Source: Oribacterium sp. oral taxon 078 str. F0262 (lineage in GTDB: Bacteria > Bacillota > Clostridia > Lachnospirales > Lachnospiraceae). From it: a stretch of 35,835 bases of DNA. Shown one piece after another: positions 6,065 to 15,100 of the stretch. The notes below the pieces were generated by a model. It was not told where the DNA came from and made no database searches. It was given only the letters and a program-made list of their open reading frames with translations. The position numbers and the translations under genes were made by a program. The number at the start of each line of letters is the position of its first letter. Within the stretch, counting starts at the first letter, position 1. Location of the stretch: positions 185,462 through 221,296 of the forward strand of contig NZ_GG729933.1 in NCBI RefSeq assembly GCF_000160135.1. The letters are read 5' to 3'.

Positions 6065-8224
6065 ATGGCGGGAGCGATGGATCGAAAAATTGCAGCGGCC
6101 TTTCTGGCTCTCTCTATCTTCAGCTTCGGACTTTACCTGGGAGGGAAAGGACAGTATCCCGCAGAAGACTTGTCATCTGTGCTGAAGCCCTTTCGTGGAA
6201 AAATCGCTGTTGTTAATCTGGACGAGGGGGTCGGAGAGGGAGCAGCGAAGATCTGCTATGCGAAGACCTTGATCGATTATGACGATAAGAGTTATGTCAG
6301 CACTTCTCTTTCCGAGGCAAGGGATGGGATCCGGGAGGGCCGTCTCGCTGCCTATCTTGTGATTCCGGCAAGCTTTTCCCGATCGGTCGAGAGTATCAAC
6401 AAAAGACCGGATAAGGCGACGATCAGCTATGCTTTGAGCCCGAGCCTTGATCCTGAGAGGGAGGCGGACACCGTTTTGGAGCTCAGGGATTTCCAGTCCC
6501 GCTTAAATGCGAATACCTCATATCTTTACGTGAGGGCAATTCTTCGAGATTTTCATGAGGCCCAGGATGAGAGCAAAATTATCCTGAAAAATGACGAAAA
6601 GGAGCTGAAGGACATCCTTTCCCTGGAGGTGGAGCCGCTTTGGGAGCCGTTGTTTTCTCCTGCTGTTTCGGAATTAGGATTTCCAGAGGAGACAGAAAAG
6701 GCTGCAAAATTTTATCCGGCGCTTGATCTCGCATCCTCCGCGGGGGAGCTTCTGACAGAAAATCTGGAGCGTTCTGTCCGAAGCTTTCTCGATGCCAGAG
6801 AGGACTATGACAGAGCTCTTAAGGAGATTTCGAATGCACTGGATCGGATGGAGGAGAGGGAGATAGAGCACACTGACAGGGATGAGGAGCGGAACACAGC
6901 GGAAGAACAGGATCTGAGCCGTTCTGATTCCGATCGGAAGGCCCGGAGGGAAGAGCGGGAGCTTGTGAAAGAAAAGCTCCGGGAGCTCCTCGAGAACCAA
7001 AGAGCGCAGGATCAGCGGATCGCCGGGGAGGAGCTCGGGCGAATCCTTCCGAAGCTGCAGGAGATCGTCCGGGATGAAAATCAGGCATCCTATCTCTCTT
7101 ATCAGAGAGAGGCGGACAGGGAATTACAAAGAATTCAGAATGAAAATCAAAGGGATCTGAGCCGGGCTTCTGAAATTTACCAAAGCTCCCTCTCCCGGTG
7201 GCTGTATCAGCTTCAGTCTTCTACGCCAAGTGTGATCCCGCCCGCAAGCTCCTCCGTATTGATGGGGCCGGAAGCGCATTCTTTTCCTGCATTACCCATA
7301 TCGACCGCTTCGAATCTGGAGGATGGAACGCCCCTTCCGCCTTTTCCGATTTTCCCTTGTCAAACGATTCTAAAGACTGCCGTAGGGGCGTTGGATCCGG
7401 AGAGGAGTCCGGAGCAAAATGTATTCCTTACGCTGAGCGCACAGAATGCGGCAGAGCTTCCAAAACAGGAAATCACGCTGCCTCCTATCCTGAAGCAGGA
7501 TTCCATCCTTCAAAAATCCGCGGAGAGCATTTTTTCTGCCGTGCATTCTGCCGGGGAAGAGGAGGAAGGAGAGGGCCATGTTCAGAGGTGGGAGAGACGG
7601 ACTGCTGTGAGAGAATCCTCTCGAAAAAGGGAGAAGCTGGATGAGATGAGGGAGAGACTTCGCTCCTTGACGGAGGGACAAGGAGGGGAGGCCGGGAGTT
7701 TCTCATATCATGAGGGGGAAGCTTTAAAAAGCGCCGTTCATAGCTTTCGAGAAGAGCGGGAGCAGGAAGAGCACACGATGGAGCTTCGTGAGCAAGAGGC
7801 TATGAAATACGAGGAGGGAGCCCGTGACGCGGCAGAGCGCTGCATGGATGCCGCATCGAGTGCGCTGTCGGAAGCGGAATCGAAGAGCGCAGAAAATATC
7901 GATTCGATGATCGATTCCATCAGGGAATCCAAAGAGCGCTCCCATCGGGAGAACAGCATCATTTTGAAGGCGTTTTCGGAAAAACTTTCGTATACCAGGC
8001 TGGGAACACTGGAGCATACCGAGGCCTATGACTTTATGGTAAATCCAGTGAAGCTTCAGCGACTCGGCGATGAAGAACCTGAGTATGGGGGGATAAGAGG
8101 GGATCGCCGAAAAAGTGGGCAGCATCACCAAGGCGCATTCTATCTCGCGATCGGAAGCCTCGCGGCTTCCGCAGGCATCTTTTTCGCTGGAAAGAGATTT
8201 CGGAAAAGAAGGAGAAAGCTTTAG
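6065..8224 (+). CDS. EsaA/YueB-like type VII secretion membrane protein
   Basis: First gene of the type VIIb secretion locus, 719 residues from the chosen start. An N-terminal transmembrane helix (AAAFLALSIFSFGLYLGGKG) is followed by the Pip/YhgE-type motif IAVVNLDEGVG. The long outer region includes a very charged coiled-coil stretch (about residues 240-380 and 480-610), and one C-terminal transmembrane helix (FYLAIGSLAASAGIFFAG) precedes a basic tail. EsaA/YueB proteins build the outer stalk of the machine and in Bacillus YueB is the phage SPP1 receptor. This one is shorter than the roughly 1000 residues usual for the family and shows one C-terminal helix where the family typically has several, so it may be a divergent or reduced form. 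I chose ATG 6065 over 6050 because GAGGTGG ends 4 nt upstream of it. Confidence 0.75.
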   Translation: MAGAMDRKIAAAFLALSIFSFGLYLGGKGQYPAEDLSSVLKPFRGKIAVVNLDEGVGEGAAKICYAKTLIDYDDKSYVSTSLSEARDGIREGRLAAYLVIPASFSRSVESINKRPDKATISYALSPSLDPEREADTVLELRDFQSRLNANTSYLYVRAILRDFHEAQDESKIILKNDEKELKDILSLEVEPLWEPLFSPAVSELGFPEETEKAAKFYPALDLASSAGELLTENLERSVRSFLDAREDYDRALKEISNALDRMEEREIEHTDRDEERNTAEEQDLSRSDSDRKARREERELVKEKLRELLENQRAQDQRIAGEELGRILPKLQEIVRDENQASYLSYQREADRELQRIQNENQRDLSRASEIYQSSLSRWLYQLQSSTPSVIPPASSSVLMGPEAHSFPALPISTASNLEDGTPLPPFPIFPCQTILKTAVGALDPERSPEQNVFLTLSAQNAAELPKQEITLPPILKQDSILQKSAESIFSAVHSAGEEEEGEGHVQRWERRTAVRESSRKREKLDEMRERLRSLTEGQGGEAGSFSYHEGEALKSAVHSFREEREQEEHTMELREQEAMKYEEGARDAAERCMDAASSALSEAESKSAENIDSMIDSIRESKERSHRENSIILKAFSEKLSYTRLGTLEHTEAYDFMVNPVKLQRLGDEEPEYGGIRGDRRKSGQHHQGAFYLAIGSLAASAGIFFAGKRFRKRRRKL

Positions 8225-8381
8225 AAAGAGCAGACTTCTCATAAAAGGAATATAGCTCCGCCTGCCGAGTCACTTTTGTTCCTGTTCGGCTTTTGGAGTT
8301 ATAGATATAGAAAAAGCTGTCTCGGCATCCTTCGGGAGAGCCGGGCAGGAGATCAGGATTTTGGGAAAGGAGGAATTGAAG

Positions 8382-8690
8382 ATGCAATTAGGTGGTGGAG
8401 ATCGTCTGGCGATGAGCTATTCCGAGCTGGAGGCAACGGCCAGGAATGCAAAGGCAAAGGCAGAGCAGCTTCGTGAGCTGATGACATCTCTGAGTGCGGA
8501 TGTCAATGGCATGTGCGATAACTGGACCGCTTCGGCGAGCCCGGTGTTTCGAGAGGATTATGAGAAGCTTGCGAAGAATGTGACGCAGACCTCGACGGTG
8601 GTGGATGAGCTGAGCACGCAGGTGGAGAATTATTCAAGAGATATGCAGGCTCTGGATCAGTCCTACTCTTCTTCGAAGGTAAGCAGCTAA
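8382..8690 (+). CDS. EsxA-like WXG100 protein
   Basis: Small secreted helical-hairpin protein of 102 residues, the expected substrate and activator of the type VII machine. It has two amphipathic helices around a central turn at residues 46-52 (DNWTASA). Trp48 is kept, but the classical W-x-G is W-T-A here. I saw no clear C-terminal YxxxD/E signal. Glutamine, alanine and leucine heptads on both sides fit the family, as does the length. I chose ATG 8382 over the longer TTG start at 8361 because AAAGGAGG lies 8 nt upstream of it. It follows the EsaA-like gene by 157 nt and is itself followed by a strong hairpin, which could keep its transcript more abundant than those downstream. Confidence 0.85.
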   Translation: MQLGGGDRLAMSYSELEATARNAKAKAEQLRELMTSLSADVNGMCDNWTASASPVFREDYEKLAKNVTQTSTVVDELSTQVENYSRDMQALDQSYSSSKVSS

Positions 8691-8711
8691 GAGCATTTTC
8701 AGAAGCTCTTT

Positions 8712-8751
8712 GCGGCGGTTTGGGGGACCTTTTTCGGGGTCTCCCAGCCGC
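8712..8751 (+). promoter_or_regulatory. Stem-loop between esxA-like gene and effector cassette
   Basis: GCGGC (8712-8716) pairs with GCCGC (8747-8751), and GGGGGACC (8722-8729) pairs with GGTCTCCC (8738-8745) with one G-U pair, enclosing a T-rich loop. There is no T-run after it, so it is more likely an mRNA-stabilising or partial-attenuation element than a full terminator. Confidence 0.45.
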
Positions 8752-8791
8752 GAAGGGACAGAAACAGGGACAGGATCGGGGGGGATTTCCC

Positions 8792-9172
8792 ATGGATAGA
8801 GAAGAGCGCCGCAGAAGACGGATTTTACGGCAGATCCGGGATCTGACCCGGAGAAAAAGAAAATGTGAAATGGCGAGATATTCCCTGCAGACCCAGAAAA
8901 ACCGGGAAAGCGCGAGGATACAGGAGTGGGAGAGGGAGTCCATGGGGCTCAGGGGGAGAGAGATCACGAATAATGTAGTGATCCTGAACAGGAATGAGGG
9001 GAATTGTGCCTCTCGCTTTCGGGAGGACTTTGTGCAGTGTCGGGAATACATGGATGGAAAAAACAGGGAGGCGGAGAATTTCACGGAGGCATTGCAGGAT
9101 CTGATCGACAGGATTCAGGACAAGGCGGATGAATTGCAGGAAAGGATAGATGCCCTTTATGACGAACTATAA
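8792..9172 (+). CDS. Small coiled-coil protein, YwqH/DUF5082-like
   Basis: Helical protein of 126 residues rich in Arg, Glu and Gln, starting MDREERRRRRILRQIRDLTR and ending in a coil (LIDRIQDKADELQERIDALY). It has no membrane segment. Position and appearance match the YwqH/DUF5082 proteins that precede LXG-type toxins in Bacillus, and the helical targeting partners (Lap proteins) of LXG effectors; I infer the family from position and composition, not from a search. I chose ATG 8792; the open frame extends to 8720 but the extra residues overlap the hairpin. The next gene starts 23 nt before this one ends, so the two are coupled. Confidence 0.6.
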   Translation: MDREERRRRRILRQIRDLTRRKRKCEMARYSLQTQKNRESARIQEWERESMGLRGREITNNVVILNRNEGNCASRFREDFVQCREYMDGKNREAENFTEALQDLIDRIQDKADELQERIDALYDEL

Positions 9173-9524
9173 TCGGGACGGAAATACATGGACTCCGATT
9201 GTGAGCCGGATGGCACTGTCCTCCGGTGGTCTGCTGCCCGCGGAGGAGCAGGTCAATCTCCGCGCGGGGGAGTACAGCCGGGTGCAGACTCTTACAAAGG
9301 AGATGCAGGAAGCTGAGCAGAAGGCCATCGAAGATATGATGTCCGCTCTTTGGGAGCTTCTGAAGGGGGAAGACGGTTTTCATGCAGATCTGAGCTCTAT
9401 GGCTGCTGTGAATATCTTGAATCATTTGCAGACCGCGCTCGATCGATACCGGGAAACTGCCTTGGAGATAGAGACCGATCTCAAGGATTATGGAGAAAAG
9501 CTTTCGGAGGATGACAGCATATAG
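9150..9524 (+). CDS. Small helical type VII cassette protein
   Basis: Soluble helical protein of 124 residues (121 if it starts at ATG 9159). The N-terminus is more polar (TNYNRDGNTWTPIVSRMALS), followed by two long helices (about 37-70 and 78-120). No domain recognised. The helix-turn-helix length and the position between two other coiled-coil proteins and the effector suggest a partner or chaperone that helps present the toxin to the secretion channel. AGGAAAGG lies 4 nt before ATG 9150. It overlaps the previous gene by 23 nt. Confidence 0.6.
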   Translation: MPFMTNYNRDGNTWTPIVSRMALSSGGLLPAEEQVNLRAGEYSRVQTLTKEMQEAEQKAIEDMMSALWELLKGEDGFHADLSSMAAVNILNHLQTALDRYRETALEIETDLKDYGEKLSEDDSI

Positions 9525-9565
9525 GAAAGTGCGGGAGAGGTGCGATATTTGGAGGGAAGCTCAAG

Positions 9566-9856
9566 ATGAATATCAGGATTCAGCACAGCAAAGTTTCGGA
9601 GACGGTATCGAAGCTGCAGGAGATCTATAAGAGTAGATTAGAGCAGGAGGGGGAGAAGCATCTGGCTGAGATACAGGGGAGTCTTCGGCAGTCCCGGGGA
9701 CGCTTTGTCAATGAGATTGAGCCGGCGATCCGGAGCAGTCATGAAGCGGCACTTTTGATCGGTAAGCTTCTTCTGGAGCTTGGGAAACATCTGGAGAGCG
9801 CGTCGACTCAGTTCCGGGCGTTGGATCGGATCTATTCCGCCGACAAGATAAGCTGA
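9566..9856 (+). CDS. WXG100-like or YwqI-like helical protein
   Basis: Protein of 96 residues with WXG100-like dimensions: an N-terminal short strand (MNIRIQHSKV), helix 1 (SETVSKLQEIYKSRLEQEGE), a turn near residues 45-52 (NEIEPAIRSS), and helix 2 (EAALLIGKLLLELGKHLESA). It has no Trp and no W-x-G. It resembles the small DUF5344/YwqI or TIGR04197-type proteins encoded just before LXG toxins; this is inferred from size, helices and position. It lies 82 nt upstream of the effector and would be expected to bind the effector's N-terminal helical domain. Confidence 0.6.
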   Translation: MNIRIQHSKVSETVSKLQEIYKSRLEQEGEKHLAEIQGSLRQSRGRFVNEIEPAIRSSHEAALLIGKLLLELGKHLESASTQFRALDRIYSADKIS

Positions 9857-9938
9857 GGGAAGAAAAGCAGCAGGGAGAAGGAAGAGAGTAGGGATAGGAA
9901 GGCAAGGGAAAGCGCAAGAAACAGACAGGAGGAGAGAG

Positions 9939-12173
9939 ATGGAGGCAGAGCGGGATCGGGCATTTGATCGAGAGGATCTGACAGAGCTTCTTGGCCGCGG
10001 GAAAAAGGCTATGGAGAAGGCGGAGGAGTTGAGCAGCTGGTTCCATGGAAACCTGCGGACCGTCCGGGAACAGGCATCCCGCCTGCCGGAGGGGATCGAT
10101 GGATCTGAGGTGAGGCAACTTGCCTCAGATCTGATCGATACGATTCGGAACGAAGGATATCTTGAGACTGCGGAGCTTTTCCAGAAGAAGATTCCTGCTC
10201 TCATCGGATCGGTCTTTCCCGATGACAGAGCCGGGGCGGAAAAGCTCCGGAGCGCGGCAGATCGGATGAGGAACATCAGCTCCTATGTAAGCTCTTTGGA
10301 GGATATGATCGGCAGAGAAACAGAGGCCGGCGGGATAGAGGAGATGACAAGGATCCTCGAGAAGCTGCAGTCCGATTTCCAAGAGGGAATCAGCGCCTCC
10401 CTGGAGGAAATGAGGGAAAAGCTTGCTTCCTTAAACGGCGAGAACAGGGGAGTCTGTGAGAGCAGCGCGGATCCCGTGAACCTCTCGACGGGAAACCTTT
10501 ACTATGAAAAGGAGGATCTCTCGATCGGAGGCCAGTACCCCCTTTACTTTCAGAGGACCTATAATGCGGCCGATGTGAGGGAGGGTGTGCTCGGAACTGG
10601 TTGGAGTCATAATTACGAGCTTTCGATCCGGGAGGAGAGAGGATGCCTCCGGATGCGGATGGAGGAGGGGAAGGAAGAGGTCTGGGAGAAGTCGGGAGAA
10701 GAGTATTTTCCCCGCTATGGAAGAAGAGGAAAGCTCCGGCGGCTTCCCTGCGGGGATGGAGAAGGAGAGCACAAATATATCTATAGCACTCCGGAGGGGT
10801 TGGAATATGTCTTTCTTCCGGAAGAAGGGAAGAAGGAGAGGAGATCCTGGTGGATCTCCGAGATCCGGGAGCAGGGGAAAGTCTCTCTCCTTTTTTCCTA
10901 CCGTGAGGGAAGGCTCCACAGAGTCTCCACCGGAAATGGAAGCTTTTTCGAATACCGTTATCAGAACAGGGGGAAAGCGGGTTCTGGGAATCCGCGTCTT
11001 TCTGCACTCTTCGATCAGGCGGGAAGGACAGTGCGCTTTTTCTATCGGGACGGTCGTCTCTCTCAGGTGGAGGATGTTCTGGGAAAGCGTTTCCGCTATC
11101 ATTATGATGAAGCGGGAAGGATGGATGCGGTCACGAACCGGAGCGGTATCGTCACCGTTCGGAATCATTTTGATGAGAAGGGGAGGACTACGAGGCAGGA
11201 CTTTCCAGACGGCGGGAGGATGCGCTACCGCTACAGCGAGGAGAAGAGAGAGGTGGTTCTCACAGAGCAAAACGGAAATGAGAGGACCTATCTTCACGAT
11301 GAAAATTTTCTCACCACAGAAATCCGGGACCGAGACGGCACGGAGCGATATGAATATAACCGCTTCCGGCAGAGGACACTCGTGACAGACAGAAAAGGCA
11401 GAAGAACGCGCTTCCGCTACGATGACCACGGAAATATCACACAGATTGTGAATGCAAAGCGGGAAAAACTGAATTTCACCTATGACAGCGGGAATCGACT
11501 TCTTGCGTTCAGTCTGAACGGGAGACGGCGCCAGACCAATGTCTATGATACGAGGGGGAGACTGATCCGGAGTATCGACGCTTTGGGAAGAAGCCGGGAG
11601 ATCGCCTATGACGGGGAGGACCGTCCGATACGGATCCGGGAAATGGACGGAAGTGAGACCGAACTTTCTTATGATGAGAGAGGGAATTTGACGGAAATTC
11701 GCGATGCGTTCGGAGGGAGGCGGCGCTTCCGCTATGACGGCCTGAACCGAAGGATTGAGAGTGAGGACGGGAACGGGAACCGCACGAAGTATCGTTATGA
11801 CGCAGCGGGACAGCTCAGCGCCGTGACCAATGCCGCCGGAGACAGTCGGTATTTCCGCTACACGGAAAACGGGCAGCTCTGTGCACTGATTGACTTCGAC
11901 GGAACGAAGAGCGAGCTGAAGTACAACTCTGTAAACCAGCTCAGCAAATGGATCGATCCGAACGGAGAGGAGACGGACTATCATTATGATCAGATGTGGA
12001 GGTTGAGGGAGGAGACCCGCCCTAACGGAGGGAAGATCCGCTACCACTATGATCTCTCGGGAAGGCTCACGAGACTTACGCTGCCGGACGGCGCGGAGCT
12101 CTCCTACGCCTATGATGCCACCGGGATGCGAACCGAGGAGGAGGGGAGCCTATGGGGAGAGGATCCGCTATGA
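9939..12173 (+). CDS. Rhs/YD-repeat type VII effector, N-terminal part
   Basis: First half of a giant polymorphic toxin, split by a frameshift. AGGAGGAGAG lies just before the ATG. Residues 1-170 are a soluble helical domain with no signal peptide (starts MEAERDRAFDREDLTELL), which takes the place of the LXG-type targeting domain. A DUF6531-type entry follows (SSADPVNLSTGNLYY, about 172-250; TYNAADVREGVLGTGWSHNY), then many YD repeats (for example FRYHYDEAGRMDAVTNRSG). Such repeats fold into a hollow shell around the toxic tip in Rhs proteins. The reading frame ends at 12173, but the + frame one base on continues the repeats without a gap. Removing one G from GGGG at 12143-12146 joins both parts into about 1763 residues. 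Confidence 0.85.
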   Translation: MEAERDRAFDREDLTELLGRGKKAMEKAEELSSWFHGNLRTVREQASRLPEGIDGSEVRQLASDLIDTIRNEGYLETAELFQKKIPALIGSVFPDDRAGAEKLRSAADRMRNISSYVSSLEDMIGRETEAGGIEEMTRILEKLQSDFQEGISASLEEMREKLASLNGENRGVCESSADPVNLSTGNLYYEKEDLSIGGQYPLYFQRTYNAADVREGVLGTGWSHNYELSIREERGCLRMRMEEGKEEVWEKSGEEYFPRYGRRGKLRRLPCGDGEGEHKYIYSTPEGLEYVFLPEEGKKERRSWWISEIREQGKVSLLFSYREGRLHRVSTGNGSFFEYRYQNRGKAGSGNPRLSALFDQAGRTVRFFYRDGRLSQVEDVLGKRFRYHYDEAGRMDAVTNRSGIVTVRNHFDEKGRTTRQDFPDGGRMRYRYSEEKREVVLTEQNGNERTYLHDENFLTTEIRDRDGTERYEYNRFRQRTLVTDRKGRRTRFRYDDHGNITQIVNAKREKLNFTYDSGNRLLAFSLNGRRRQTNVYDTRGRLIRSIDALGRSREIAYDGEDRPIRIREMDGSETELSYDERGNLTEIRDAFGGRRRFRYDGLNRRIESEDGNGNRTKYRYDAAGQLSAVTNAAGDSRYFRYTENGQLCALIDFDGTKSELKYNSVNQLSKWIDPNGEETDYHYDQMWRLREETRPNGGKIRYHYDLSGRLTRLTLPDGAELSYAYDATGMRTEEEGSLWGEDPL

Positions 12174-15100
12174 GTACGACGCTCTGGATCGGGAGACAGC
12201 CATGATAGATCCTCTCGGGAGAAGGACAGAAAAAAGATACGATGCGGACGGAAATTTGGAGAGTATCGTCGATTCGGAGGGGCGCGGAAGCCATTATACC
12301 TATGATGCGGCGGGACAGCTGCTGTCGGAGACAGACGCCCTTGGGAGAAGGACATGCTACAGCTACACTGCCCTGGGGCAGATCGCCAGTGTCACAGATT
12401 CGGAGGGGAATAAGACAGTCTATACCTATGAAAGAGGCGGAAGACTGAAGGAGATCTTATACCCGGACGGGCAGCTTGAGCGCTTTTGCTACGACAAAGA
12501 GGGGAATCTCAGCTCTCTCTCAGACGGGGAGGGAGAGATCCTGCGCTATCATTATGACTGCCTGAACCGGATTACAGAGATCACAGCCCCGGACGGGGAG
12601 AAGAAGACATTTTGTTATGATGCCCTGGGGCGTGTGACAAAGCAAATCGATGCGGAGGGGCAGGAGACAAGCTATGGATATACGAAAAGCGGAAGACTCG
12701 CCTCCGTGAGAGATGCTCTCGGCGGACTCACAGAGTATCGTTATGATGCGATGGATCAACTCGTCGAAATCAGACAGAAGGGAAGAGCGAACGGCGCAGC
12801 GCAGTCTGTGGTGGAGGAGCTTCCGGGGATTGATCCGGAGCTTTTGCGGGCCAGGAAGAGAAATCGGGAAAGCCGTGTAACCCGTTATCTCCGGAATCTC
12901 TCCGGACAGGTGGAGGAGATCGAGAATGCACTGGGGGAGAAGGAAAGCTTCCGCTATGACGGCTATGGGAGATTACTGGAGAAGATCGATGCAGAGGGAC
13001 ATCGCATTGCTTTTTCCTACGGGAGAGATGGGAATCTGAGCGCTGTCCGGGCAAAGAGAGAGGGAGATACGGGGAGAGGGGAGCTTGAGGCCCGCTTCCT
13101 TTATGATGCGCACGGGAATCTGATGAGGGCGGAGGACTGGAGCGGGACTCTGCACGCGGACTATGATGATGCGGGCAGAGTTCGGAGGATGGTGAATGCC
13201 GCTGGAGATACGCTTTCTTATTCCTATGATGAGAAGGAAAGAAAACGCAGCATAAGCTATCCGGACGGCACGGAGGCGGTGTACCGCTATGATTCTCTGG
13301 GGAGATTGGTCTCCCTCTCCTCCGGGACGGAAAAGATCGAATACCACTACGGAAAAGAGGGTAGACTTTCGGAAAAGCGCTATGGAGACGGCATGCGCAG
13401 CAGCTATCGCTATGACAGGCTGGGGCGGCTGACAGAGCTTCTCCATATGAGAGGGGAGGAAAGGATAGAATCCTACCGTTTCCGCTATGACCGTCTGGGA
13501 AACCGAAGTGAGGAGGAACGCTACCGGAGGGGAGCAGAGGAGGAAAACGGCATCTATTCCTACCGCTACGATGCGCTCGGCAGGCTGTGCCGTGTGGAGA
13601 AGGATGGAGTATGCCTTCGGAATTACCGTTACGACAGCTTCGGAAATCGGACGGAAAAGACGGAGCAGATCGCGGGAAGGGAGAGAAGGACCGCTTATCA
13701 GTACAATGCGTTGGATCAGCTGATCTCCGAGCGGGAGGAGGACGGCGGTGCGACCGACTATTTCTACGATCACCGGGGGAAGCTTACGGAGATCCGGAGA
13801 CAGGGGCGCATCCAAAAGCGGTATCGCTATGACGGCTTCGGGAGGATGAGCGGAGCAGAGGATGCGGATGGGAGCAGCATAAGCTACTGCTATAACAGCT
13901 TGGGACAGAGAATCCGGGGAGAGGAGAAGCTTCCATCCGGGCAGAGGAGAAGCAGCTCTTATCTCATCGACGGGACGAGAGTCTGGCATAATCTCCTTGC
14001 AAAGACGGAGAGGATCTGCGGAGGCGGAGAGATAGAAGGAAATCCTGCGCTTTTGCACTGCCAGAATTATATCTATGATGAGGAAGAGGAAGCCGCTATT
14101 CTGCTCGACAGAGGAGAGAGGAAGGAGGGGCTTTATTACCTGAGCGATGCGCTTGGGAGTGTGGAGAGACTGACGGACCAAACGGGAAGGGACCGGGCGC
14201 TCTATCGTCGGGATGAGTTTGGAATGGCCTGCGGCCAGTCAGAAAGAGAATGGGGGCGGAGCGAAGGGAAAGAGGGAATCTCTCAGCCTTTCGGCTTTAC
14301 CGGCTATCTGTGGGATGAAGTCGCCGGGACATATTATGCGCAGGCGAGACAGTACCGCCCGGAGACCGGGCGCTTCGACGGAATGGACCTTGTGAGGGGA
14401 TTCCTTTCCGCACCCTTCAGCTTGAACCGCTATACCTATTGCTGGGGAAATCCGCTGGAGCTTGTGGATCCCGACGGGGCATTCCCCAAGCTTCCGAGCC
14501 TCCGAAAGCTCGGAGAGGGAATTTCGCAGGGACTTTCCAAGGTGGGGAAGTTGGTGGTAGACCACAGAACAGAAATAGCCATTGGATTAGCTTTGCTTTC
14601 AGTGGTTGCGATGGCCGCTCCGATTATTGGGACTGCTACTGGGTTCGCATTATTTACTGGTGCGACAGGAAGTGCCATTCAGGCCATGGGCCTGACTTCT
14701 TTGGCGGTAGGGATACTAAATGGAACAGCCAATAAAATTACTAGAAGTGGAAGTTTTACGAATGGATTTATCAGTGGGTGGGCTAATGGTGCCATCGCTT
14801 CAAGTGTTTCTTTTCTGAAGGAACTTTCAATTTTGCCCAGGGCTTTATCTCTAAATCGGGCTTTCTATGTAAGTTATGGAATGGGAGGCGTTGTTGGAAA
14901 TGGAATTGCGGAAGCGCTTAATAATAACGACTTAGAAATAAGGGAAAGGAAATCTTTTAAAAGAGTAACATTTAACACAGTATTGGCAGGCGTGAGCCAA
15001 GGCCTAATAGGAGGTAGTTTTGCTGGATTGGCAGCACAAACAGGCTTCAATGCATTTACTGGGGAGCCTATGTATAGAGTGGCTGGCTCTGCGCTAGAGG

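Noticed and set aside
10431-12047. Long minus-strand open frame of 538 codons inside the effector
   Set aside because: Antisense shadow of the YD repeats. The GC-rich, periodic + strand leaves few stops on the other strand; the translation is repetitive (VIGDLPAS-like) and has no domain or ribosome binding site.
12973-14181. Minus-strand open frame of 402 codons inside the second half of the effector
   Set aside because: Same reason: shadow of YD repeats, overlapped entirely by a recognised coding frame.
10450-14450. Repeated DNA that could be taken for a CRISPR or satellite array
   Set aside because: Repeats are protein-level YD motifs of variable spacing with diverged DNA, not identical repeats with unique spacers.
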